Assembly (NCBI GenBank): GCA_022494885.1
Contig: JAGVSM010003978.1
Span: forward strand, 62,001 to 126,000
Source: Micrasema longulum
Lineage: Eukaryota > Arthropoda > Insecta > Trichoptera > Brachycentridae
Reading direction: 5' to 3'
DNA: 64,000 nucleotides
The first letter of the stretch is position 1. Every line of letters begins with the position of its first letter. Below the pieces are notes generated by a model. It did not search any database. It was given only the letters and a program-made list of their open reading frames with translations, and was not told the origin of the DNA. A program made the position numbers and the translations under genes. This document shows, piece by piece, positions 1-10,700 of the stretch.

Positions 1-59
1 CCAATAGAACAAATTTCATTTATGAAATTTAGTTATTTATATTACTGTTTACAGTACAC

Positions 60-540
60 ACATTTTACCTATTTGGCTTGATCCACTCATCGATCCTTGC
101 GCAACCCCTCATCGATCCGTGCGCAACCCACTTCCACTATCCATTTCTTAATAGCAATTTTATATTGCGAGAACTTACTAATTGTCCTTATGGATAATGG
201 AAGTAGATTGTACACTTTGACCGAGTAGTAGGCCAATCCTCTTTGATCGAAGGTTGTATTTATTTTTTGCCGCATCAGGGTGGAGTATCTAGTAACTCTT
301 GTATTTGTAACGGAAGGTAGAGAATAATGTTTACGTGCGTATAGTAACAAAGCTTTTACATAAAGTTGTTTTATAGATTTTACATTAAGATTTTCAAGTA
401 TACCGAGGGAGCTAGTTCTGATTGGGACTCTTAAGATGATTTTTATTAAAGCTTTTTGTGCAATTATTATTTGCTTGATCAGTGTGTCATTTGCACATCC
501 CCATCCAATTATCCTTGTTGTTGTTGAAAAATATCTAGGA
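60..540 (-). mobile_element. 5'-truncated non-LTR retrotransposon (RT C-terminus)
   Basis: A minus-strand frame gives GWGCANDTLIKQIIIAQKAL near 500 and runs on to LPSVTNTRVTRYS and NLLPLSIRT near 87-350. This is the typical C-terminal end of a jockey-like reverse transcriptase protein. No catalytic RT core remains and the copy is truncated. Confidence 0.8.
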
Positions 541-1194
541 TGGTGGTTTCTTTAAGGAACAGACCTTCACCATTCCTTTAAAAGAGCTCGATCACATACT
601 GATTTAGAGACATACGAAATATATCTGCCGACCTGCGTTTTAATTTAGTTAGCGCATTAGTTTATTGTAAATTAAAAGACAAGTGATATTTAAATATCAC
701 TCTCCAGCAAACCAAGATCTGTTTGACAATATAATTGAATGAGAGTTGTCCAGTCTACTGTACTGCAAAATACGAGCTATGATGTCATCGTCACTATCAT
801 AGCAATTGGCCTATTAGCATTTACTATGGCGGACCGAGGTGCCAAGTGACCGATGGCCAATGGCCGTCTTACACAGGTCAGAAAGCGGAACAAAATTCTG
901 AGAACAAAGGCTGAGCAAGAAATCTTGTAGCTAATTCTTAAAATTTTTTGATTGGAAACGTCTGGCATGCGTAATAAGTTATAAGCAAAAAATACGCTAA
1001 TGCGTACAATACTGGGCGTAATGCGTACAGTACGCACGCGCAGTTTCTGAACAAAATACAAACAAATTCTTTAATCTGAATATGTATAGATTTTCATCCT
1101 TTTGAATTAAAACTTCCTGCTGATCTTGCTGCGAATCAAACTTTGCACCTCAGCGCAGGTGGCTCCTGACCAAAAACACTGGTAGTGCACTTCT
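541..1194. other. No recognisable feature
   Basis: The sequence is AT-rich and of mixed composition. Only one spurious minus-strand frame (777-1061) is open; it shows no known motif. I see no gene here. Confidence 0.5.
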
Positions 1195-1490
1195 TTACAT
1201 TTTGTAAACTTGTACTGTAAACATAACTACTACTACCATCACGCCATTCGTACATCTTGTCATACATGCCCTTCGGTTCTGTCTGATTTTGACATGACCA
1301 GACTTAAGATTTTGGTTTATCTGATCATGCCACGTCTTCCTTGGTCGTTCTCGTCCAACGTTACTGTTCATTTTCGCCATATATACTTGTTTTTCCATTC
1401 TTTCGTCGTCCATTCGTTCTGCGTGACCAAACCATCTCGGAGACCCTTTCTTAATCTATCTAATCAGTACGCATGTTCAAAGTCATATTA
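1195..1490 (-). mobile_element. LINE 3' fragment (TTAG-tail family)
   Basis: Minus-strand translation contains [20 protein letters not shown] and NRRACMTRC. This matches the 3' coding end of the LINE family better preserved at 6600-7300 and 26395-26850. The plus-strand end carries a short run of TAC repeats, the complement of the family's tail. Confidence 0.75.
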
Positions 1491-1494
1491 GACA

Positions 1495-1543
1495 TGCGTC
1501 AGTATCATATCATAGACAGGCGCCAGTATCATATCATAGACAG
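1495..1543. repeat. Two-copy 24-bp tandem repeat
   Basis: The unit around CAGTATCATATCATAGACAG occurs twice in a row, each copy preceded by a GCG(T/C) block. It sits directly before a SINE head. Confidence 0.8.
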
Positions 1544-1544
1544 A

Positions 1545-1770
1545 CGCCGTGTTGCAGTTGGTTAGACGGCCAACCGTAAAACTGGCATCGCGGGTTCGAT
1601 TCCCGCCAGTTGCAAGAAAAAAATCAAAGAAAGATTTTTTCTTAATTGGTCTGGGTGTTGTGTATTTTTCATTTTTTCATTTCATTCCATATCACCTTTA
1701 TCTCACCTGCTGACAAGCCTCAAAATAGAGGCTTAGCGGGTTATTCATTTAAAAATATAAAAAATTACAA
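1545..1770 (+). mobile_element. tRNA-derived SINE
   Basis: An A-box-like GTTGCAGTTGGTTAGACGG is followed at about 40 bp by the B-box GGGTTCGATTCCCGCC, as in an RNA polymerase III promoter. The 5' arm cannot pair with the 3' arm as a tRNA acceptor stem, and an unrelated AT-rich tail follows. This makes it a SINE and not a tRNA gene. Confidence 0.7.
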
Positions 1771-2139
1771 GTGAACTACATATCTGCATGTGCATTGACG
1801 CTGCACATATTCTTTTCTTTCCCCGCTAAAGCATGATTAACTGCTACAAAGCACAGTCTATCTTACTCAAGCCACAGTTTCACCAGATTTTGTATTTTTC
1901 GTGACGTGAATCTTATACAACTGCATCAGCAACCTCTCGTTTCCACTAAAGTTACCGTGTGGCGGGGGTGGTTCAAATCCCCCTGGCAATGCTGCGGAAT
2001 GTGATGAATAACTTCAAGGCTCGTCTCGAAGAATGTCTACGACTGAACGGACTTCATCTTAAAGTTATTTTTAAAACTGTTACATTTACTCGATTTTTTA
2101 AAAATGTTTTTTTTATGTAATTTAAGATGGTAAAAATAC
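1771..2139. other. Unassigned DNA with a B-box-like motif
   Basis: GGTTCAAATCCCC near 1970 resembles a tRNA B-box, but no A-box stands at the right distance. It could be an old SINE remnant. Nothing else is recognisable. Confidence 0.35.
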
Positions 2140-2518
2140 AATGATGAACTTCAACCCTACGGGAAATTGGATACATAAAATGTTCTCTTGCGTGCGGTAA
2201 AAATTATAGCAATAAATTGTACGGCAAAGTTTCTTGAAAATGTACAAAAATATAATAAAAAATATTTTAATAAAAATGCACTTTTTTCAACGACGTCACT
2301 GGTTCATATAAACCAACCAACGATATAAAAGCATATCCGGTTTGCTTAACGTAAAATAATCAATCGGGAGAACTGACAGAGAAGAACCTCTGACGTCACA
2401 CGCGGAGTTATTTCAGAAGTACGAAACTAAAAAAATCATAGCGCTGATAATATGATACATAAAAATAAAAAGTTTTTGACTTAATAGTCTGTTAAAAAAA
2501 ACACTGAACTTCCTCATT
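2140..2518 (+). mobile_element. MITE family A copy
   Basis: It begins ATGATGAACTTCAACCCTAC and ends CTGAACTTCCTCATT, matching the inverted ends of the copy at 21468-21897. Inside it shares the GGGAAATTGG block, the GACGTCACTGGTTCAT block and the ATCATAGCGCTGATAAT block. No coding capacity. Confidence 0.8.
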
Positions 2519-2869
2519 GGGAAGAATCGATGGCATTTTTTAAAAATTTTTATTTTTAATTATATTTTTATTTGGGAAATCAACAGTTCTACATACATAT
2601 TTTTAGTAAACAAACAGATATAGTGTGTAAACTCAGAACTAATAACAGATTTCCACATAGTATACAAAGTTAGTAAAGAAAATATATTACATATCAAATA
2701 AATACATACAATTTATACATATAAAAATGTTATTTTCATGTACTCAATAATCAAAGATTTTTTAAATATTAATTTAAGAACATTAAGTTACTGTAAATTG
2801 GGCGGGATAAGGACAAGAATGCTTGAAGAGAGGATAAGGAGGGGAGGGGAGATGTACATATTTATTATT

Positions 2870-3200
2870 ATAATGTCAACTAAGTTACATAATACATTTT
2901 AGTGTAAATTTTAAATCTGACAGAGTGATGTTTGTGTAATCTATATTTTTAAATTTTGTATTGTACATTGAAAAAGTCCTACGAAAAAAAGCATTTTTAA
3001 CATACGATGTTTTACTTATTGGTACATGAAACAGGTGGTACCGTCCACAAATCCTGGCTGGCACATGTATTGTTATTAAACCAAGCAGCTCTGTACAGTC
3101 AACCATTCCTGCATAATTTTGTAAAGCAGTAGTTGGTCCGCACACACTCTGCGGTATTGTAGAGAAATGATATAGCCTCTTTTCAAATCGCCCTCCACTC
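2870..3200 (-). mobile_element. Jockey-like LINE 3' fragment
   Basis: Minus-strand translation gives CTELLGLITIHVPARICGRY and HVPISKTSYVKNAFFRR. This is the end of a reverse transcriptase protein of the same type as at 40465-40922 (CPELL, then VPS/R, then a Tyr-rich end). It is truncated. Confidence 0.75.
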
Positions 3201-3730
3201 GCCCCACCCTGTACTGGTCTGTGATATAAAATAACTCGAGAAATCAGAGTCGAAATCTGACAAGTTAATCAGCGTTGACATTATTTCATGTCAACATGAG
3301 TAATGTTTTGCACCGGTAGGTATAATGATGTAGTCGACACAATATTTTTCAGGGAAATCACACCACTTTGTTATCTTTCCCTGGAGATAATATTGTATAA
3401 ATAAATGTTTATCTGACTAGAAATTTATAATCAGTTTTATATGCCTTGTGTGTCAGGGTCTTACTAAAAATTATTAGTTGAAAATATTTCCATAATATTT
3501 GACTTTTTATTGCGTAATTTAATATTTAGCAAAAAATACTATTTTTGTACATTCGCTCACTACAGTGATTGCTTAACGGTTCTATTTAAGGATGTGCTTA
3601 CACAAAAACTGAATGCATGAAATGTCGATTATAGTTTAGTAAATTGATGGCATGGAAAATATTGAATGACTTATAAACGTAACACATATTTATTTGTGCA
3701 GAATTACATCTATGGTGTATTCAAAATTTG
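3201..3730. other. No recognisable feature
   Basis: AT-rich DNA between a LINE fragment and a SINE. I see no open frame or repeat that I can name. Confidence 0.5.
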
Positions 3731-3999
3731 TCGGCCTTGTGGGTGTAACGGTCAGCGCGTTTGCCTAACATGCGAGAGGTCTCGGATTCGATTCCCGACA
3801 TGGTTAATATGAAATATTTATTTTAACGGGTGTTTTCACACCGGAATATTTCTTAGTCCCTGGACTGGTACCTGAAGCGTACGACTGATCATCTTACCTT
3901 CGTGTAAGAAAAGTGATCAAAATACCCTGCGATTGGTCTACCAATGCAGTGCCCTATGCACCATTAGGTGCGGAAAGATAATGATGATGATTATGATGT
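3731..3999 (+). mobile_element. tRNA-derived SINE, family 1
   Basis: The head GTCGGCCTTGTGGGTGTAAC, then GCGTTTGCCTAACATGCGAG and the B-box GATTCGATTCCCGAC, form a tRNA-like polymerase III promoter. The body contains TTAGTCCCTGGACTGG, then CCAATGCAGTGCCCTATGCA, and ends in a GATGAT-type tail. A close copy is at 7981-8245 and an inverted one at 47900-48137. Confidence 0.85.
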
Positions 4000-4017
4000 A
4001 TTCAAAATGAACAATAA

Positions 4018-4110
4018 CAACAAACCGTCATGCTGTTTCCTCGTATGTGTAGGCAGAGAGGATAGAATGACATAACACTGCACACAGACCTCGCTTCTTT
4101 TAAATTCATA
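4018..4110 (-). mobile_element. Short LINE 3' end (TTAG-tail family)
   Basis: Minus-strand reading gives an NLKEARSVC-like segment and the block TCTATCCTCTCTGCCTAC, as in the LINE at 6600-7300. It is only about 90 bp and abuts the SINE before it. Confidence 0.7.
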
Positions 4111-4580
4111 CATCTTCATGATACATCTTCATGATTGAGGGTTTTTGATGTAATTGCAAAACTTTATGTCTGATAAACATGGGTGTTGGCTAATGTGACG
4201 CAGCTTAAAATTCTGAGAAAAGTGGTATATATGATTGAATTTCGGCTATAGTGGTGCATCAGATGGCAAAGGAATACCCAGATGGGAATATTTATAAAAT
4301 ATAATGAGCTTGAAACCTGAATACATCTTCTCTTCAAAATCATCTAAATACATCCAATCTGTTATTCCTATTTAAAATCCTTCATTCACTCTTCGATGCG
4401 CCGAACTACTGAGCTCTATAAAATTGAATATCTCTACAAGAAATCTAAGACAAATTTACTTTTACTAATTATTGTTTTCACTCCACCTTGCCTTGAATCC
4501 TTTGGTCAAATAGCTAAACCTTTGTTCTCGTAGTTGTGATCTTAAAAGGAATGCGGATAAATGAATTAATACTTTTGCAG

Positions 4581-4743
4581 GTCGTGCGAGACGCCCCATG
4601 GGAGTTGACGGACGACTTCATCGAGGCTCACAAGTTGGACTTCGTGGCTCACGATGACGATCCCTACTTGACGGAGGACGGGAGGGATGCGTACGCCAGC
4701 TTAAAGGCTAAAGGGATGTTTGTGGCCACCCAGAGAACGGAAG
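4581..4743 (+). CDS. Pcyt1: Pcyt1 exon a (catalytic domain end)
   Basis: The exon follows a TTTTGCAG acceptor and ends at G|GTAGAT. It starts in phase 0 and leaves one base (phase 1). It encodes 54 residues from [13 protein letters not shown] to ATQRTE, including the FVAHDDDPY motif that lies at the catalytic site of cytidylyltransferases. The codons are GC-rich compared with the AT-rich introns on both sides. Confidence 0.95.
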
Positions 4744-7700
4744 GTAGATTAATCATCATTATTCCCTCGTCGGTACCTGACGGGGCTTAGAGCATTGTTT
4801 TTGTACACCAAACACAGCATAACACAATCATCTGTTATATAAAGGCGAGGTGATCAGTCTTCTTCAGATGCCAGTCCAGAAAAGATGAATTACTGCAGAA
4901 ATCCAACCTGTCTATGAACAATTGGACATACTCATAACATTATACATTTAATTTAGTCAAAGACTACTAATAGTCTTGTTGAAGACTGTTTTTTATAGGG
5001 ACATAATATTTCTTTTTACATCAGTTTCACATAGGCTACAGCCTTCTTTTTACTACCAATGTCTTTTAGACTGACGAGCCGGCATAATCGAGAAACTTGC
5101 TAAGCGTGGTCGGCGAACGTGCCAAACACAACACTTAAAGGCGGACTTAACTCCATTCGATTTATATTTTATTTTTGTACACATCGAGTCGAAAACACTT
5201 GTCCAAAATTCCGGTTCTATTTCACACACAGAACTGTGGATCCGCAAATAATAATGTGCTACTTATTTTTCAATGTACTGATAATTGATTGTTTAATTCT
5301 CCTTTACTTAATTTTAAATTTTTGAATACTCACATATTTAACATGGTTAACATTGCCATAGCAATCGCCTACCATGCAAGAGGTCTCGTGTTTGGTATGG
5401 TTAATATGTTTTTTTTTACATTTTTTATTGTGTCCGAGTAGATGAAGAATAAATTTCTGAGTGTGAAATAGAACCAGAACCCTGGACGAGAGCTTTCGAC
5501 TCAGTGGCTACTCGCATGTAAAAATCTTGAAAAAATCCGTTGGAGATTAGTCTGCTTCGTAGTATGCGTTCATCTATCTTGCCTAAAGTCCGAGGTTGGA
5601 TTGCTGACAGGTTGACGTGGAATATTGATTTTACAGGTGGTCCTCCACTGCGGCGTTTAATAGTCCCGGACTGGCCCATGAAGTGTAAGACTAATCACCT
5701 CCCATCTAAGTAACAAAAATGATTAAAATACACCGCAAATAGAGATGACGATTGCTAGAAGGTATTTTTAGCAATAGGCTCGCCAAAGTGCGCTTATTCT
5801 TGAAGCTTGAAGTTATCTTGTACCAATATTGAATTACCTGCTCCACAAATGTATAGTTTATGTTATGTTTTCATTCTTTTGTTGTGCGTTTTATAATATA
5901 AATAATATAGGTATACATAAATTAAATATAAACATAAATACTAGGTGTTTAAAACAGTATTAACATTTCGTAATTTCTCTCTGTATATTAAATCTTCTTT
6001 GTATATTCTCACATGTAAAAAAAAGGTATAATGTTAAGTGTCCTCGGCACGGGTAACCCCAGTGAGGTCACATTATTTTTATTATTCATTATTGTCTATA
6101 ATGTAAAAAAAATAAAAAATTAAACAAACAAATATAGTTCATATAAAAGGAGACTGAATATTGAGTTTTGGAATAAATTGAATAATTATTTATAGTGTCC
6201 GCGCAAGTGTTGATAATTGTCATTTTGTTAGGAGTTTCAACGTCGGACATCGTGGCCCGCATCGTGCGCGACTACGACATATACGTGCGGCGCAACCTCG
6301 CGCGCGGCTACTCGGCCAAGGAGCTCAACGTGTCCTTCCTGTCGGAGAAGAAGTTCCGGCTGCAGAACAAGATGGACGAGCTCAAGGACAAGGGCAAGAA
6401 GGTCATGACCAACATCGGCGAGAAGCGCGGCGACGTCATCCTCAAGTGGGAGGAGAAGTCCCGGGACTTTATAGAGGCATTCCTGCTCATGTTCGGCCGG
6501 GAGGGACGACTGGTGAGGCTCTTTCCTTCTATAATTATTATTGATATATTTCGGAAACAAACCTCAGACGGAATTGATATAAATATAAATAGGGTAATGT
6601 ATATTAAACAAAACGAACCATCACGCCGTTTGGCCGTAGGGGTAGGCAGAGAGGATAGAACGCCATATCACTCGATCTTGGCATACAGACCTCGCTTCCT
6701 CTAAATTCATACATCTTCTCATGCACCCACGCCGATTATTCCTACTTTTGACATGACCATCTTCGAGTATTTGATGGACTTGATCGTGCCATGTCTTTCT
6801 CGGTCTTCCTCGTTTTCTGCATCCATCACCATTCGCATCGTAGATCCTTTTAGCTGTTCTTTCGCCATCCATTCGCTCTACATGTCCAAACCAACGCAGC
6901 ACCCCTTTCTTGATTCTGTCGATAATGCATATCTCAGCCTTACACAGTTCACGGATCTTGACATTTGTGCGCCTATCATACATTGTTTTACCACATATTC
7001 GCCAGAAGGATCGCATTTAGACAGCATTTAACCTACTTTCATCATCGTTTTCCCAATTCCATACTTCGCTCCCATACATTAAAGTTGGCACTAGAACTCC
7101 GTTGTGAACTGCTAGTTTAGTCTCCTGCGATAAACATTTGTTTGCCAAAGTAGATTTCAGTGCACCGTTCACCCTGTTCCCGGCACTCACCCTCCTTTCA
7201 ATATCTTTCTCGGTCTTTCCATCCCTAGTAAACATACTTCTAGTTTGTTTGTTTTTGTCATGTATATAATTTACCGGCACTACCCAGTTTTTTGGCACTC
7301 TTTAATTTGAATGCAAAAAATAAGATTTTTTTACACCCCCTGGGCTGGTATTCCAAACGCTCTCGTGGCCGTATTATCTCGAGTATTTACATACAAAATA
7401 CACGAGAAAAACTGTTTTCTCAACCAATGAGAGTGGTTCAGAATAGCACCCCTGATAGTTTTATGGAGTTACCCTTTTTGTAGTCTACTGCCAAAGTGCA
7501 ACATAATCGTACTATGGAGAGATCTGAATGTTCTTCAATTTCTGGCACTGGATCACAAAATGAACTATTAAATATAACAATCTTTTCCACGACACGCGAC
7601 GATTCCAACCACTTTTTATCCGATTTTATGTCAAGTCAAAAATGTTGTTTGGTTTTTGTTCTAAATCCGAATCTCCTAATTTTGAATATCTTCTATCTTG

Positions 7701-10700
7701 ATGTTAGGTAGGTACCATAAGGATGGGTCAAAGGAAGGATGGGAACGAAAGGTAATCGGCCAGGAATAGTTTCGATAAATGCTGTTATTTACTTAACATT
7801 GCCTACTGCACCAATTTAGAATTCAATGGTGTTTGTTGTGTTTTTCATAAAAAACGACGCAAAATTATCTGTCGTGATTCTCTAAATCAGAATTTAAAAT
7901 ATTGTTAGTATTTATTTCAATAAATATATGAAATCAATTGTAGAAAATTAAATTATTTAACCACTGTTGTTTCAATTTCTGTCGGCCAATTGGCGCAAGG
8001 GTCAGCGCGTTTGCCTTCCACGCAAGAGGTCTCGGGTTCGATTCCCGACATGGGTGATATGAAATATTTATTTGAAAGGATGTTTTTACACTGAAATGTT
8101 TCTTAGTCCCTGGACTGGCACCTGAGGCGTAAGACTGATCATCTTACCATCATGTAACAAAAAAGATCAAGATACGCTGCGATTGGTGTACCAATGCAAT
8201 GCCCTATGCACCATTAAGTGTGGAAAAGGAATGATGATGATGTTGTTTCATTTTAGCATTTGGGCACGGTGCCATATATCTGTAAACAAATTATTGCGGT
8301 AAGTTAGTTTACGGGTGCCGATGATATTTTTCTAATTTTCGATAGAAATTTTTATACAAAAATTAAAAATATATTCATGCAAGTTGTTTGAACTGTTTTT
8401 GATATAATAATGTTAATTTTATTTAAATATCATAAATGTATATCATTAGGAACTTAAGCCCTATGGGAAATTGGATATAAAAAGTGTATTCTTATAAGCG
8501 GTAAAAAAATTAGCATTAAACGGCGAAGTTTCTTGAAAATGTGTGAAAAAATAATAAAAAAGATTTGAATGAAAACGGACCGAGAAGTAGCGGAATACAA
8601 CTTCACACACGCGGGGTCACACGCGGGGTAGTTTCAGAAACACAAAACTTTGAAAAATCATATAAATTTTTTTTTAAATGAATTGTTTAATTAATCAATA
8701 AATAATAAAAAACACAGAACTTCCGCATTTAGTACTTATCTATAAATTTTATAGTGGGGTAATAACTACAACTTGGTAATTTCTAAATCAGCATTTGTGA
8801 GCTACCCACTAAAAACACATTTTTTTATCTTCCTCCATGAATGCTATCATGATGATTTAAATACAGTATTCTGAAGAAAGTAGCATGGTTTCTTTTTTAA
8901 TGAAATTTGATCTTAATGTTTTTGTTTCAGTCCAATATCTGGAACGAGTCTAAAGGACGTCTCATGCAGGCGCTAAGCCCCCCCGGCAGCCCCGGGGGAA
9001 GTGAGGACGGTGATCGGGGAGGCTCCCCCCCTCCCCGCAAGAGTCGCCGTCTGGACCGCAGTCCCTCAGGTAACACCCACTCTTGTATCTCTTAACCTTT
9101 AGAGGTTGAGAGAGTGAGTTTTTGAGAGAGAAAAGTGTTCAATATAGTTTCATTAAACATTAAAGAAATTTCCATTTTTCTTCGAGATATTTACACCAAC
9201 CATCCATAAATGGCATTGCCATGTCCTTTTTATGAGTAAATTCAATGGAAGATATTTGACAAGTGACATCGAATAATGTACGTCCATTTTTTTAGACATA
9301 CACGGTACGTCCTTAATCGTTCAAAGGTTACCATTTTTAATAAAAAAATATTGATTTAAAATCAACTTGGTTATTATGAGAAGATTGGAGAGTCCGATTG
9401 TCAATTTTTTAATATGTTGATATACATGCCCCTGAAGTATGCTAAAATTTTCAGCTGTATTCATTGTCTGTGGCAGCCGCTTAGGTTAGACGTGTTTTTA
9501 TGGGCTCGGCGATTTTCGTTTGTTAAAAAAATGGATCAAAGAATTTATATGAAATTTTGTGTGAAAAATGAAATAAAGTGTCACAAAGTGTGAAATGTTA
9601 TCAAAGGCCTATGGTGTGTCTGCTATGAGTAAAACAAGAGTTTTCGAGTGGTATAAGGGTTTCCAAGATGGCCGTGAAGACGTTGAAGATGATGAACGGC
9701 CCGGACGACCCAGCACATCAACAACTGATGAAAACTCACTGTGCTCTTCGATTTTAATGGCATAGTGCATCATGAATTCTTGCCACGAGGTCAAACGGTC
9801 AATAAGGAGTACAACAAAATGGCAATGAGAACAAAATGACTCGCCTACAATCTGTATTGAATGCTGCAGCGAGACTTATTTTCGGAATCGGAAGTTCAGT
9901 CATATCACACCACTACTTCGGGAATTACACTGGCTACGTTTTCCACAGAGGGTCGAATACAAACTCTGTTGGCTTATGTATAAATCACTGCACGACTCTG
10001 CTCCGGAATATCTAAGCGAACTATGCATTTCAGATGAACTAGCTGACAGGCGTCTCACGCTTCGATCAGCTAGTCTACGGCGAGAGGAAAAGTTATCATA
10101 CCTCTACGCAAACAGCGCACTAAATTTAGTGAACGCGCATTTGCGGTCGCAAGCCCTGGCATGGAATGCTCTCCCAGCAGAGGTGCGAGGCTGTGAAAGT
10201 GAAGTGATGTTTCGGAAAAAACTTAAAACCCACTTGTTCTCTAAATCATTTGAATAAATCCGTAGCATGTGACAACAAAATAAATTGTTTTAATTTAATT
10301 ACAAATTTAAAAGCTTTAATTAGATTTGTTTATCTATAGAATCACTATGTAAAGCGCCATTGAGGTATTATATTACGAAAATGGCTCTGTATAAGTTATA
10401 CATAATAATAATACCTACAAGTTCAATGCCGTTTACGTGAAGCAACCCGAAAAAAACGCCCGGATTTCTGGCAAAATAAATTCATGGCTTACACGATAAT
10501 GCACCTGCTTGCACTCCATTGCTAGTTTGTGAATTTTTGGCCAAAAACAATACTGTAACGATGCCCCAGCCTCTATATTCGACAGACATGGCTCCGTGTG
10601 ACTTTTTCCTATTTCCAAAAATAAAGAGAACCTTAAAGAGCCGTCGTTTTACAACAATAGATGACATTAAAAGCGCATCGCTGAAAGAGCTACAGGCTAT

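Noticed and set aside
1545..1620. Possible functional tRNA gene (good B-box GGTTCGATTCCCGCC)
   Set aside because: The 5' and 3' arms do not pair as an acceptor stem, and a SINE-like tail follows. The same applies to the heads at 3731, 7981, 19374, 34711, 37018, 46492 and 55405.
1..4580. Pcyt1 upstream exon with the HxGH motif
   Set aside because: No frame here reads like the cytidylyltransferase N-terminal half; GC-rich exon-like sequence is absent.
6237..6560. 107-codon minus-strand frame opposite Pcyt1 exon b
   Set aside because: It is the antisense shadow of a GC-rich coding exon with clear homology on the plus strand.
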